DNA of 64,000 nt from Metabacillus indicus LMG 22858 (GCF_000708755.2 NZ_JGVU02000002.1:1-64000); one strand, 5' to 3'. Positions 8,933 through 18,075 are shown, numbered from the stretch's first letter. Notes: generated from the sequence alone by a model not told the origin. Made by a program: numbers and translations.

Positions 8933-9645
8933 TGTCTTCGCCCATCATCAACAAATTTATAGCCAAGTCCCCGGATGGTTTTTATGTAGGAGGGCTGGCT
9001 TGGATTTTTTTCGATTTTTTCACGAAGCTTGCGAATATGCACCATGACGGTATTGTCATCGACCATATAATGCTCGTTCCAGACATTTTCATAGAGCTGA
9101 TGTTTTGTAAAAACCCGGTTGGGGTGCTTGCAGAAAAAGATCAGCAGCTGAAACAGCTGGGCTGAACAGTCGACAGGCTTTTGGTCAACGAATAGCTCGG
9201 CTGATGACACATTGACGGTGAAGCGGTCATATTCATAGATTTCCTCAATTGCCGTTTTCTTAGCGGTCTGCGGCATCGTCCGTTTTAAAAGAGCTTTTGC
9301 GCGGGCTGCAACCTCAAGAGGATTGAACGGTTTTGTAATGTAATCATCTGCGCCGTAGGCGAAGCCGGAAAGTTTATCAAGGTCACTGCTCTTGGCGCTC
9401 AGAAACACGATCGGCGTATTCGTTTTCTGTTTGATCAGCGGACACAGATCAAATCCGCTGATATCAGGCAGCATGATATCAAGGACAATCAGATCATATT
9501 CCTTCGTTTCAACAGCCTGCAGAGCAGCTGCGCCTGACAGGCATTCATCTATATGTGTAAATCCTTCTTTTTGCATAACGGTCCGGACGAGCTTTAGTAT
9601 TGCTTCTTCATCGTCGACCAATAATACTTTGCAGTTCTGAAACAA
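8929..9645 (-). CDS. OmpR-family response regulator
   Basis: A 238-aa protein: receiver domain with the DD pair (LLVDDEEAIL), phospho-acceptor Asp in LIVLDIMLPD at about residue 55 and the switch Lys in DYITKPF, followed by a winged-helix DNA-binding domain ending TIRGLGYKF. I prefer the TTG at 9645 because AAAGGGGGA precedes it by 6-7 bases; an in-frame ATG at 9684 would add 13 poorly conserved residues. The stop overlaps the start of the kinase by four bases, so it is translationally coupled to its cognate sensor. Confidence 0.93.
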   Translation of the reverse strand: MFQNCKVLLVDDEEAILKLVRTVMQKEGFTHIDECLSGAAALQAVETKEYDLIVLDIMLPDISGFDLCPLIKQKTNTPIVFLSAKSSDLDKLSGFAYGADDYITKPFNPLEVAARAKALLKRTMPQTAKKTAIEEIYEYDRFTVNVSSAELFVDQKPVDCSAQLFQLLIFFCKHPNRVFTKHQLYENVWNEHYMVDDNTVMVHIRKLREKIEKNPSQPSYIKTIRGLGYKFVDDGRRQ

Positions 9646-9707
9646 TGAATGTCCCCCTTTCTTTCTCTCATTACCATAATGCATTACCGGGTGTTTGTTA
9701 AGAAAAA

Positions 9708-9911
9708 TTATTTGGCAGGCGCTTTTCTTTTTTCAGCAGCCCAGAAGAGGAACTGGCCGAGGAGTGCCGCGATAAAGACAGAGGCGATCCACCAGTAATA
9801 CTCGTTTACAACTGACAATCCAACATGTCTTGAAAGCAGCAGCAGACACGCTGCAGTCGATACGTACCACAAAAAATTCTTCAAAAGATCCAGCTCCTCA
9901 TCCATTTTCAT
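9708..9911 (-). CDS. Small two-span membrane protein, unknown
   Basis: A 67-aa protein starting MKMDEELDLLKNF. Two hydrophobic helices (about residues 12-30 and 40-60) and a basic tail KRKAPAK suggest a hairpin membrane protein with its C-terminus in the cytoplasm. A GTG at 9923 is an alternative start. It lies just upstream of the response regulator on the same strand, and may be co-transcribed with it. I do not recognise the family. Confidence 0.65.
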   Translation of the reverse strand: MKMDEELDLLKNFLWYVSTAACLLLLSRHVGLSVVNEYYWWIASVFIAALLGQFLFWAAEKRKAPAK

Positions 9912-9988
9912 ACAGTCTATCACTCCAAGCTTTCTCTCCTGTTATGAAAACCTTAAAGTTCTCTTAATTGTTAAAAACAGGGTATCTG

Positions 9989-10018
9989 TACATAACTTAG
10001 CAGGAAAAACACATACTA
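9989..10018 (+). promoter_or_regulatory. Candidate SigG promoter of the germination operon
   Basis: CATACTA at 10012-10018 matches the forespore -10 element exactly, and TACATA sits 17 bp upstream as a partial -35. GerA-type operons are normally SigG-dependent. Confidence 0.6.
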
Positions 10019-10041
10019 ACAAAAAAAAATGCGGTGGTTAC

Positions 10042-11448
10042 ATGGCCATAAAAGAAGGATCCATCTCGAGCGTTTTAAAAGAAAATATGGATTATATCGA
10101 GTCATTTGCCAAAATCAACGCTGACTTGATCATCCATAGAATTCAATCGTTTCAGCATTCCGGCATAAGCGGGGTCATGCTCAGGATTGAAGGCATTTCT
10201 GATGACCTTAAAGTGTATGAATTTATGCTGAAGCCGCTGATTGATTCGCTTGCTGCCAAACAAAAGTACGCATCAGCTGAATTTGTGAAAGAACTGAAGG
10301 AATCCATTCTTGCCATTGATTCCATTAATATCGAAACAAAGTGGGAGAACATCATGCAGGAGCTTCTTGGCGGAAACACAATCCTGCTGTTTGATCAAAT
10401 TGCTCTCGGCTTAACTGCAGCGACTGCAGGAGGGGATAAGCGGGAAATCTCCGAACCTACCTCCCAAACGGTTATCCGGGGGCCGAAAGACAGTTTTATA
10501 GAAGAAATCCGGGTAAATACGTCCCTGATCAGAAAGCGGCTGAAAAGTGCAGAGCTGTGCCTTGAAAAGCTTGAAGAAGGAAAGTACTCCCATACAAATG
10601 TGGAGCTGATGTACATACATGACAAAGTGGATCAAAAAGCGCTGAAGTCCCTAAAAGAAAAACTTGAGGCGAAAGATCCCAATATTATTATCGAGTCTGC
10701 TTATATTGAAAAGATGATTCAGAACAAACAGATGACCCCTTTTCCCGTCATCAGCCACACAGAGAGGCCGGATGAAATTGTCACTAATCTTCTGGAAGGA
10801 AGAATTGCGATTTTTGTTGACGGGACGCCGTTTGTTTTATACTGTCCAGTCGAATTCAGAAGTTTTTTTCAAACGACTGAAGATTACTTTCAGCAGTTCA
10901 ATATCGATAAAATCATGCAGGGCCTTCGTTATTTCGCTTTTTTCCTGTCCCTGTTTGCACCATCCATTTATATTGGTCTCGTTACCCATCACCAGGCACT
11001 GATCCCAAACAGCCTGCTGCTCAGCCTTTATGCACAGAGAGAGGGCATTCCTTTCCCATCTTTGATTGAAGCGCTATTCATGGAAACCACCTTTGAAATC
11101 TTGCGGGAGGCAGGGATCCGGATGCCAAGAGCCATCGGCCAGGCCGTATCAATTGTCGGCGCGCTTGTTATCGGCCAGACAGCTGTTGAAGCGGGTCTTG
11201 TGTCGACTGCGGTCGTCATCGTTGTATCCATTACGGCGATTTCAAGCTTTACAACGCCAAATTACAGCCTGGCTACTACTGCAAGGCTGCTGCGTTTTAT
11301 CTTTATGTTCGTTTCATATTTTCTCGGATTCTACGGCCTGCTTCTTGCCATGATGGTCCTGTTTGGACACTTAATGAGCTTGAAATCACTCGATAAGCCG
11401 TATTTTACCTACCAATCATCAAAAAAAGTCGGGAAGAATGTTCTATGA
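10042..11448 (+). CDS. Spore germination receptor A subunit (GerAA/GerKA family)
   Basis: A 468-aa protein. Residues 1-240 are a hydrophilic N-terminal domain, and residues 285-440 contain several membrane spans (LFAPSIYIGLV, IVGALVIGQTAVEAG, LGFYGLLLAM). The block PFPSLIEALFMETTFEILREAG is typical of GerA proteins. With B and C subunits it forms the nutrient-sensing receptor in the spore inner membrane. First gene of an A-C-B-D operon: its last four bases overlap the start of the C subunit. The germinant cannot be predicted from sequence. Confidence 0.95.
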   Translation: MAIKEGSISSVLKENMDYIESFAKINADLIIHRIQSFQHSGISGVMLRIEGISDDLKVYEFMLKPLIDSLAAKQKYASAEFVKELKESILAIDSINIETKWENIMQELLGGNTILLFDQIALGLTAATAGGDKREISEPTSQTVIRGPKDSFIEEIRVNTSLIRKRLKSAELCLEKLEEGKYSHTNVELMYIHDKVDQKALKSLKEKLEAKDPNIIIESAYIEKMIQNKQMTPFPVISHTERPDEIVTNLLEGRIAIFVDGTPFVLYCPVEFRSFFQTTEDYFQQFNIDKIMQGLRYFAFFLSLFAPSIYIGLVTHHQALIPNSLLLSLYAQREGIPFPSLIEALFMETTFEILREAGIRMPRAIGQAVSIVGALVIGQTAVEAGLVSTAVVIVVSITAISSFTTPNYSLATTARLLRFIFMFVSYFLGFYGLLLAMMVLFGHLMSLKSLDKPYFTYQSSKKVGKNVL

Positions 11449-12626
11449 AAAAGGTGTTGATCATGTTCTGCAGTCTCCTGATGCTTACAAGCTGCGGAAC
11501 GCAGAGAGAATTGAATGAGCTTGCCCTGATTCTTTCTTTGGGAGTGGACGTTTATGAGGACACAGGATATCAGGTGACCATGCAGATTGCTGATCCAAGT
11601 GAAATCATTACAATAACCGGTGCTACAAGCGGCACTTCATCCATTCCGATTGTTAACTACACAGGTGTCGGGCCAACCTTTGTAGAAGCACTCGAAAATG
11701 CAGCAAGACAAGTGTCCCGGACAGCGTTTTACACGCATATAGCCCTGATTGTTGTCGGGCAGGATCTTGCAGAAAGAGGGATTTTTCCTCTGCTTGATAC
11801 CCTTGAACGGGAAACGGAAATCCGAGAAAACGTTCCGATTGTAATCGCAAAAAAAGAATCTGCTTTTCATATTCTGAATTCACTCACGATGATTAACAAG
11901 CTTCCTGCTTATTCTATTAAAGGGAAGCTTAAAATGAACGAAGAAGGCTTTGGAACGACGATGACGGTCACTATCAAAGATTTTCTCGTGAAAAAAGACA
12001 GCGAAGCTACGTTCCCTATCATCAGCGGTGTCATCTCTCCTCACTATACAGAAAAAACATCAACAAAAGAAAATCTGGAGCAGGCAGCTCCTAAATCAAG
12101 TCTTGTGTCAGGTCTTGCTGTTTTTGACCAAGGCGGAAAATTACTGTACTGGATGAAGGATGAGCATAAGCGCAGTGTCCTGTTTCTTGAAAACCGGATT
12201 AAGCAGGCTCTTGTCATGCTTCCATGTGATGAAGAAAATCAGACAGCCATCAAGATCATGTATGCAAAAACCAAAAAAGAAACTTCAGTTGAAAAAGGCA
12301 AGGCAAAACTGAGCATCTCCATAAAAGCTGAGGGAGAGATTGACGGTCTGGGCTGCCCGAACAAAGAGATGACTAAAAAACAAATCATATCGGGCTATGA
12401 AAAAGAATTGGAAAAAAAGATAAAGGAAGAAGTCGAGGCTGCGGTAAAAGAGGCTCAGGAGCAGGAGACAGACATATACGGGTTCAACGATGTGCTGTAC
12501 AGAAACAAACCGGATCAATGGAAGCGTGTTAAGGATTCTTGGGCAGAGCTTTTCTCCGGGGCGGAAGTCCGTGTAAAAGCAGAGGCGGAAATTAAGCGTA
12601 CAGGCAACATTACAAATTCAAACTAA
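11445..12626 (+). CDS. Spore germination receptor C subunit, lipoprotein (GerAC family)
   Basis: A 393-aa lipoprotein: signal peptide with lipobox LMLTSCG (Cys near residue 17). It carries the family N-terminal block ELALILSLGVD and the three-domain Ger(x)C layout. It anchors to the outer face of the spore inner membrane by a diacylglyceryl Cys and is needed for receptor function. The start overlaps the A subunit by four bases (ATGA type), and the B subunit follows 12 bases after its stop. Confidence 0.95.
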   Translation: MKKVLIMFCSLLMLTSCGTQRELNELALILSLGVDVYEDTGYQVTMQIADPSEIITITGATSGTSSIPIVNYTGVGPTFVEALENAARQVSRTAFYTHIALIVVGQDLAERGIFPLLDTLERETEIRENVPIVIAKKESAFHILNSLTMINKLPAYSIKGKLKMNEEGFGTTMTVTIKDFLVKKDSEATFPIISGVISPHYTEKTSTKENLEQAAPKSSLVSGLAVFDQGGKLLYWMKDEHKRSVLFLENRIKQALVMLPCDEENQTAIKIMYAKTKKETSVEKGKAKLSISIKAEGEIDGLGCPNKEMTKKQIISGYEKELEKKIKEEVEAAVKEAQEQETDIYGFNDVLYRNKPDQWKRVKDSWAELFSGAEVRVKAEAEIKRTGNITNSN

Positions 12627-12638
12627 AGGATCGATATT

Positions 12639-13760
12639 ATGCAAAGGCCTTCGATTACAGCTAATCAGCTGCTCGTCACCATTTTTATATTTGAAATCGG
12701 AAGCGCCATCTTGCTTGATGCGGCGAAAGGAGCCAAGCAGGATGCGTGGATTGCCATTCTTCTTGGCTTTACTTTGTCCATACCGGTCATTATCCTTTAC
12801 CTGGTCCTTATGAAAAAAAATCCCGAATTGACACTGTCAAACCAGCTGAAAAAGGGCTTTGGAAAATATGCGGGCATGGTCATCAGTTTTGCTTATATGC
12901 TTTATTTTCTGTACATATCTGCAAGGGTTCTCAGAGATTTCGGTGAGCTCCTGATCATTTCCGCCTACGACGATACATCCATGATCGTCATCAACAGTTT
13001 TATGATCCTGTGCGTCATCTACTTCTCCTTAAAATCGTTTCAAGTTGTGGCTAAGCTGAACATCATTCTATTTGTTCTCATTTGGGCGCCGTTTGTTGTG
13101 ATTATTCTCTTCGAGGTTCTTTCAAACCTGGTGCATCTCGAGTATGTAAAGCCTGTGCTTGGAAACGGATGGATGCCAGTTTGGCATGCAGCGTTTCCGA
13201 CTGTTTTAACATTTCCTTACGGAGAAATGGTTGTTTTTCTAATGATTTATCCTCTTCTCGACAAAAAACAGAAGGCGGTAAAACTGACATTTGTATCCCT
13301 GCTCCTTGTAACATTCGTTTTAACAACGACTGCTTTTCTGCATGTAGCCGTTCTTGGGCCGGCGATGGTTGAAAGATCAATGTTTCCAATTCTTACAACC
13401 GTATCGCTTGTCAGCATTTCCGATTTCATTGAGAGACTGGATTCGTTCGTCGTCATCCTGATGATTGTCACAGGATTTATGAAGGTATTTATCTTCTTTT
13501 ACGGAGCAACGAGAATTGCCGAGGAGACGATGCCGACATTAACGATGAAGCAAATATCGCTGACATTCGGGATTTTCGTCATCCTCCTTTCCGTGCTGAT
13601 TGCGCCAGATTATATCGAGCATATGGAGGAGGGAATCAAGGTCGTGCCTTATTACCTTCATCTTCCGTTTCAGATTGGACTTCCGGTTTTACTGCTTGCT
13701 TCTCTCATGATAAAAGATTTTGTTGCAAAGCGGCAGGCGGCAGGTGGCAAAAGTGGTTAA
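12639..13760 (+). CDS. Spore germination receptor B subunit (GerAB family)
   Basis: A 373-aa integral membrane protein with about ten spans, in the amino acid/polyamine/organocation transporter fold (Spore_permease family). It begins MQRPSITANQLLVTIFIFEIG, the usual GerAB start. GerAB binds the germinant in characterised receptors. It is third in the operon; its 3' end overlaps the start of the small D gene. Confidence 0.95.
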   Translation: MQRPSITANQLLVTIFIFEIGSAILLDAAKGAKQDAWIAILLGFTLSIPVIILYLVLMKKNPELTLSNQLKKGFGKYAGMVISFAYMLYFLYISARVLRDFGELLIISAYDDTSMIVINSFMILCVIYFSLKSFQVVAKLNIILFVLIWAPFVVIILFEVLSNLVHLEYVKPVLGNGWMPVWHAAFPTVLTFPYGEMVVFLMIYPLLDKKQKAVKLTFVSLLLVTFVLTTTAFLHVAVLGPAMVERSMFPILTTVSLVSISDFIERLDSFVVILMIVTGFMKVFIFFYGATRIAEETMPTLTMKQISLTFGIFVILLSVLIAPDYIEHMEEGIKVVPYYLHLPFQIGLPVLLLASLMIKDFVAKRQAAGGKSG

Positions 13761-13965
13761 AAAAATCATGTTTGGCGTGCTCAGCTTCTGCGGATTATTC
13801 GGAATGGCCATTGGGCTGGACCTGCTTCAGGGGATAGACCTGGCTGATTTTTTAAAAGAGGCCAAATTTTACTTTGGAACCTTGAAGCTTGATGATTATT
13901 TTTCACTCTCCCTATGGGCAGCAATCATCGGCATCTACCTATACAAAGTCCCGAACGATCTTTGA
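13753..13965 (+). CDS. Small GerD-subunit-like (GerKD/GerUD type) receptor protein
   Basis: About 70 aa with two membrane helices (MFGVLSFCGLFGMAIGL and LSLWAAIIGIYLYKV) separated by an acidic/basic loop. Similar small two-span D proteins accompany some GerA receptors and modulate germination rate. The GTG at 13753 is preferred because AGGTGG at 13742-13747 precedes it; GTG at 13744 is possible. It overlaps the 3' end of the B gene by eight bases, which argues for translational coupling and for its being a receptor component. The family assignment rests on size, topology and position. Confidence 0.75.
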   Translation: MVKKIMFGVLSFCGLFGMAIGLDLLQGIDLADFLKEAKFYFGTLKLDDYFSLSLWAAIIGIYLYKVPNDL

Positions 13966-14030
13966 CAGGCATAATCCCCCATTTGAAAAATATATTATGA
14001 ACAGTGACCTTCTAAGGGGGAGAGGGAGTT

Positions 14031-14456
14031 ATGTATTACTACGATTATTACAGGCAGAATCAGGATGAAATCAAGAATATCGCTAAAGCGCTGGAAGGCG
14101 AATACAATGCCATCCAGTGTTATGAAAAGCTTGCCATCCAGGCAAAAACACCTGAAGAGAAAAAGACCATTCAGGAAATCAGGCAGGATGAGGCAAAGCA
14201 CTATCAAACCTTTGCAGGCATCTATCAAAGTCTGACCGGACAGCCATACAGTCCGAAACAGACGGAAGAATGCCCGGCAGATTACATTTCCGGACTGACC
14301 GCTGCTATTAAAGATGAGCAGGAAACGGTTGACTTCTATATGACAATCTCAGACAGCGGCAGCACGCAATATATTAAAGAAGCATTTAAACGGGCGGCAG
14401 TGGATGAACAAAACCATGCGGTCTGGTTTCTCTTTTATCTTGTGAAGAATAAATAA
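14031..14456 (+). CDS. Ferritin-like/rubrerythrin-type di-iron protein
   Basis: A 141-aa all-helical protein. Glu/His iron ligands are visible as EGEYNA, DEAKHY, DEQE and DEQNHA, i.e. two E-x-x-H type pairs of a four-helix ferritin-like bundle. A Tyr-rich start MYYYDYYRQ resembles spore-associated ferritin-like proteins of Bacillus. It could bind iron or protect from oxidants; the substrate is unknown. It has its own ribosome site (GGGGGAGAGGGAG) and terminator and lies downstream of the germination operon. Confidence 0.8.
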   Translation: MYYYDYYRQNQDEIKNIAKALEGEYNAIQCYEKLAIQAKTPEEKKTIQEIRQDEAKHYQTFAGIYQSLTGQPYSPKQTEECPADYISGLTAAIKDEQETVDFYMTISDSGSTQYIKEAFKRAAVDEQNHAVWFLFYLVKNK

Positions 14457-14462
14457 AAAGGG

Positions 14463-14501
14463 CAGCAGGGTAATGTTTACACCTGCTATTTTTTTTGCTG
14501 T
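14463..14501 (+). terminator. Terminator of the ferritin-like gene
   Basis: AGCAGG pairs with CCTGCT across a 12-base loop, followed by ATTTTTTTT. Confidence 0.75.
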
Positions 14502-14569
14502 TAAAAGACTTAAATGATTGGATGACCAAGCTTTACCAATAAAATCAGTCTAAAGAGAAGCGAGGAGCA

Positions 14570-15337
14570 TTACCTCCGTAAGCTTAAATGGGGTTTTCTT
14601 AAGAATAGATAGCAAATGCTTGACGACAGGCCAACAGCCAAAACGCCGTACAGACCGGAATTAAACGCTGTAAAACTAAAAAGGATGTGCAGCATTAGGA
14701 ACAAGTACTGATTATTCCTCTCTAATTCTGCGATAGTAGCTTTCTGCTCAAATTTGGATATGACCACTGCAAATAAAAGTGCAGTCAAATACCATCCCAG
14801 GAAATTTTGGGAGGGAATATTATAATACAATCCATCTTCAGCCCAGATCCAATAAGACTTAACGTTGGCAGCGACGGGATCGATGGCTAAGTCCAGCCAT
14901 ACCGCAAACAGAGGAACCAAAATTATGGTCCGGTGAGGAAACGAAAATAATCTGGAAAATGCCAGACTGGCCCCAATAACTGACAGCCACGCGGGGCCCA
15001 TCGTGATGGGAACACCCATAAACATCAGTCCAAAATCCGCCTCATACGTGTATTCACCGAAAATAAGACCTGTATGAGTACCCAGTGATTCAATGGCTAT
15101 GGATCCAAAGAAAATAAACGGAATAATGAACCGCCCTTTTGGCAGCACGGTCCATAAATAGCAGGAGGCGTACAAACCAGAAGCAAATAAAAATACCGTG
15201 TTTGCCCATTCAAGCCAAGGCGGTAAAATCGAAAAGCCGACTAGAATCAGCCCGATGAAAAACCAAACGCTAAAGAAAACCCACAAATATTTCTGAAATA
15301 TGAACATCCCATTCTTCCTCCACTGGTGGTCTTCCAT
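14570..15337 (-). CDS. Carotenoid biosynthesis-type membrane protein (CruF/DUF422 family)
   Basis: A 255-aa protein with about seven membrane spans. The blocks ESLGTHTGLIFGEYTY, GVPITMGPAWL and LDLAIDPVAAN match the Caro_biosynth family, whose characterised members hydrate C50 or gamma-carotenoid ends. No other carotenoid gene is in the window, so the substrate is uncertain. An ATG at 15307 with GGAGG before it is an alternative start. Transcription diverges from the tetR operon. Confidence 0.75.
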   Translation of the reverse strand: MEDHQWRKNGMFIFQKYLWVFFSVWFFIGLILVGFSILPPWLEWANTVFLFASGLYASCYLWTVLPKGRFIIPFIFFGSIAIESLGTHTGLIFGEYTYEADFGLMFMGVPITMGPAWLSVIGASLAFSRLFSFPHRTIILVPLFAVWLDLAIDPVAANVKSYWIWAEDGLYYNIPSQNFLGWYLTALLFAVVISKFEQKATIAELERNNQYLFLMLHILFSFTAFNSGLYGVLAVGLSSSICYLFLRKPHLSLRR

Positions 15338-15501
15338 CCTTCAACTCCCCAATCATTTCCTTTTCTATTTTTCTTCCTACTCAGCATGTCAAATACATTG
15401 TCAAACTGTCAAATTTATCACCGGCCAAATGTGTTCTCTGTCCGCGTAATCGTGCATAACCGACTTTGTGTTTACCTTTATTGAGGAGAGAATGCGTAAG
15501 T

Positions 15502-15551
15502 TTGACAATCATGAAAAGACTGGCTAAAATAAACTTACGAACGGTCGTAAG
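15502..15551 (+). promoter_or_regulatory. SigA promoter with overlapping TetR operator
   Basis: TTGACA (15502-15507), a 17-bp spacer and TAAAAT (15525-15530). Immediately downstream, CTTACGA (15534-15540) and TCGTAAG (15545-15551) form an inverted repeat covering the transcription start and extending to just before the tetR gene. This is the usual layout for TetR autorepression of the operon tetR-smr-smr-speE. Confidence 0.8.
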
Positions 15552-15563
15552 GGAGATGTTTGA

Positions 15564-16127
15564 ATGAAATCTGAACAATTAAAAGAAATCGCTCTGGAGC
15601 AATTTGCCCTTCATGGTTATCAAGGGGCGTCTCTTGCTGCCATATCAGAAAATGCCGGTATTAAGAAACAATCTATCTATTCGCATTTTAAAAGCAAGGA
15701 AGATCTTTTCATCCAAACATTTAACGATTCCGTCCAAAATGAATTGGACTTTATTGAAAAATATTTGATGGATAATGAAAGCTCAATCAGGGACATGCTA
15801 GATCAATTCCTTTCAAATTATCTTAATCGTTATGGGGAAAATTCAAATATGAAGTTCTTTTTGAGGACATCGTTTTTTCCGCCTATTGAGCTGGAAGAGT
15901 CAGTAAAAGAGGGCACTGAGAGATATATCACGGGATTAGAGTCTCTTTTTTATCAGCTTTTTGAAAAGTATGGACCCTTTCAAGGAGAGATAACATGTGA
16001 AAAAGCTGCGGTTACTTATCTGACAATCCTGGACGGGCTCCTGGTTGAATTGCTGTACGGACGCTCTGACCGTCTTGAAAAACGTTTGGAGCATTCGCTG
16101 GAAGTATTTTGGCGAGGTATTTATTAA
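15564..16127 (+). CDS. TetR-family repressor (YvdT-like)
   Basis: A 187-aa protein. Residues 1-47 are the TetR helix-turn-helix (ALEQFALHGYQGASLAAI ... QSIYSHFKSKEDLF); the rest is a helical ligand-binding domain. It is first in an operon with two SMR transporters and spermidine synthase, and a 7-bp inverted repeat overlaps the promoter, so it probably represses its own operon until a cationic compound or polyamine binds. B. subtilis has the same tetR-smr-smr arrangement in yvdTSR. The ligand is inferred. Confidence 0.88.
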   Translation: MKSEQLKEIALEQFALHGYQGASLAAISENAGIKKQSIYSHFKSKEDLFIQTFNDSVQNELDFIEKYLMDNESSIRDMLDQFLSNYLNRYGENSNMKFFLRTSFFPPIELEESVKEGTERYITGLESLFYQLFEKYGPFQGEITCEKAAVTYLTILDGLLVELLYGRSDRLEKRLEHSLEVFWRGIY

Positions 16128-16145
16128 TGAAAAGGAGTGGTAATC

Positions 16146-16490
16146 ATGAACAAAGCATGGACATTCGTTTTGCTCGGTTCCCTTTTCGAGGTAGGCTGGG
16201 TTATCGGATTGAAACATTCATCAGATGTTATGACATGGACTGCAACAATCGCAGCAATCGTCCTGTCATTCGGGTTTTTGATTAAGGCGACACAAATGTC
16301 CCTCCCGGTCGGGACCGCCTACGCCGTTTTTGCCGGACTTGGGACGACAGGTACTGTCCTTGCAGAAATGGTCTTCTTCAATGTCCCTTTTCAAATGGCA
16401 AAAGTCCTTTTGATACTTGTTCTCCTAATCGGCGTTGTAGGCCTTAAGCTTGTGACAGGGAATAGTCAGGAACAGGGAGGCGAATCGTAA
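16146..16490 (+). CDS. Small multidrug resistance (SMR) transporter subunit 1
   Basis: A 114-aa four-span SMR protein with the essential membrane Glu in LFEVGWVIGLK near residue 14 and the GTAYAVFAGLG block. Paired SMR genes make hetero-oligomeric proton-coupled exporters of cations (YkkCD, YvdSR, MdtIJ). The ATG at 16146 follows AAAGGAG by 8 bases; an in-frame GTG at 16137 lies inside that site. Its final G overlaps the start of the second SMR gene, so both are translated together. Confidence 0.92.
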   Translation: MNKAWTFVLLGSLFEVGWVIGLKHSSDVMTWTATIAAIVLSFGFLIKATQMSLPVGTAYAVFAGLGTTGTVLAEMVFFNVPFQMAKVLLILVLLIGVVGLKLVTGNSQEQGGES

Positions 16491-16804
16491 TGGGATGGAT
16501 CTTTCTTATTATTGCGGGGATTTTTGAAGTCATCGGTGTTACAGGATTAAATTTAATCAATAAGAAAAAAAGTGTATTTTCTTATCTTGTCTTTGTTATC
16601 GGACTGGCATGCAGCTTCATGTTTTTAAGTTTATCGATGCAGACTCTTCCTATGGGTACTGCCTACGCCATCTGGACCGGAATCGGGACAGTTGGGTCGG
16701 GAATGGTCGGCATACTATTCTACGGAGAATCAAAGAGCGTACTAAGGATTGTTTTCATGGCCATGGTGTTGAGCGCGGCCATCGGGTTGAAGTTAATTAG
16801 TTAA
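16490..16804 (+). CDS. Small multidrug resistance (SMR) transporter subunit 2
   Basis: A 104-aa four-span partner with the conserved Glu in [12 protein letters not shown] near residue 13 and [14 protein letters not shown]. It starts at the last base of the first SMR gene and is followed 16 bases later by spermidine synthase. E. coli MdtJI, an SMR pair, exports spermidine; the gene order here suggests a similar substrate, but this is inference. Confidence 0.92.
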   Translation: MGWIFLIIAGIFEVIGVTGLNLINKKKSVFSYLVFVIGLACSFMFLSLSMQTLPMGTAYAIWTGIGTVGSGMVGILFYGESKSVLRIVFMAMVLSAAIGLKLIS

Positions 16805-16820
16805 ATGGGAGATGGACAGA

Positions 16821-17654
16821 ATGTCATTATGGTTTACAGAGAAACAAACGAAGCCTTTTGGAATTACAGGAAAAGTACGCCGGACGCTTGAGAGTGAGCA
16901 AACGGATTTTCAGCAGCTGGATATGCTGGAAACAGAAGAGTTCGGTAACATGCTTTTACTTGATGGAATGGTGATGACGTCAGAAAAAGACGAATTCGTC
17001 TATCATGAGATGATTGTGCATGTCCCATTGAACACCCACCCTTCTCCAAAAAAAGTGCTGGTTGTAGGAGGAGGAGATGGCGGTACAATCAGAGAGGTTC
17101 TGAAGCATCCAGGTGTTGAGAGTATCATGCAAGTAGAGATTGATGGCAAGGTCGTGGAATATTCCAAAAAACATCTTCCGTCGATTTCTTCAAGCTACGG
17201 GGATTACAGGGCGAAATTGCTGATTGGGGACGGCTTCGAGCACATCATCAAGAGTGAAAACGTCTATGACGTCATATTGGTCGATTCCACTGAGCCGGTT
17301 GGACCGGCTGCGGGCTTATTCACAAAAGGATTCTATGCAGGTATCGCCAAGGCGCTTAAACACGATGGAATGTTTGTGGCTCAGACAGACAACCCCTGGT
17401 TCAAATCAGACTTGATCAAAAACGTTATGAAGGATGCCGGTGAGGTATTTCCCATCACTCGCCTTTACACATGTAACATCCCGACATATCCAAGCGGCAT
17501 GTGGACGTTTACCCTGGGATCCAAAAAATATGATCCGTTGGAAGTGACAGTGGAACATATCAGGGAAATGGATACGAAGTATTATACTCCTGAGCTTCAT
17601 CATGCCAGTTTTGTGCTGCCCAAATTTGTGAAACAGCTTATTGATTCAAAATAA
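16821..17654 (+). CDS. speE: Spermidine synthase
   Basis: A 277-aa protein strongly resembling B. subtilis Spe[17 protein letters not shown] at the start, [19 protein letters not shown], the nucleotide-binding [14 protein letters not shown], and DSTEPVGPA with the catalytic Asp. It transfers aminopropyl from decarboxylated S-adenosylmethionine to putrescine. The ATG at 16821 follows GGGAG by 9 bases; an in-frame ATG at 16812 is too close. In B. subtilis speE sits with speB (agmatinase); here it is last in an efflux operon, so it may be an extra copy or a relocated gene. Confidence 0.93.
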   Translation: MSLWFTEKQTKPFGITGKVRRTLESEQTDFQQLDMLETEEFGNMLLLDGMVMTSEKDEFVYHEMIVHVPLNTHPSPKKVLVVGGGDGGTIREVLKHPGVESIMQVEIDGKVVEYSKKHLPSISSSYGDYRAKLLIGDGFEHIIKSENVYDVILVDSTEPVGPAAGLFTKGFYAGIAKALKHDGMFVAQTDNPWFKSDLIKNVMKDAGEVFPITRLYTCNIPTYPSGMWTFTLGSKKYDPLEVTVEHIREMDTKYYTPELHHASFVLPKFVKQLIDSK

Positions 17655-17684
17655 TGTTCCACACGAGGGAAAGTTAATAATGCT

Positions 17685-17730
17685 AAAAATGCAGATTAAA
17701 TTGTAAATGAATTTGACCTGCATTTTTATT
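17685..17730 (+). terminator. Terminator of the tetR-smr-smr-speE operon
   Basis: AAAAATGCAG pairs with CTGCATTTTT across a 23-base loop. Confidence 0.65.
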
Positions 17731-17837
17731 TCATCAAAGTTTACTTTTGTTGATTTCGTATATGAGGGGAATGATGGCACTTGTTTCCTGAATAGTCGTT
17801 TAAAGTTCCAGTGGACTGAAGCGGAAGGCACTTGACT

Positions 17838-18066
17838 CCTTGTCCAGCTGCAGCGCTCAGGCTCCTCTGTCAGAACAGAATCCCCCAAAAAGTCAGACCC
17901 GGACTTTTCGGGTAATTTCTTATCTGACTGCCGGAGCAAAACGGGCGCTTCCGCTTTTCTATGGGATGAAGAGGGCACTGGAGACCCCGCAAGCGCAGCG
18001 AGGAGGCTCCAGGTCATCCCCGTGGATAGCAAGTGACTGGAGCGCAAGGGAACGGGCATTGAATGA
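17838..18066. repeat. Dispersed ~121-bp repeat, copy 2, plus Bacillus-type GC-rich tail
   Basis: 17838-17962 runs from TTGTCCAGCTGC to CCGCTTTTCT and matches the copies at 1-76 and 37.19-37.43 kb. 17963-18066 (CCCGCAAGCGCAGCGAGG ... GACTGGAGCGCAAGG) resembles another intergenic sequence common in Bacillus genomes. Nothing in 17731-18075 looks coding. Confidence 0.75.
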
Positions 18067-18075
18067 TTGCCTAAC

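Noticed and set aside
15338-15563. Guanidine (ykkC) riboswitch before the SMR genes
   Set aside because: The leader is short and is explained by a promoter plus a TetR-type inverted repeat; no riboswitch-like conserved core was seen.
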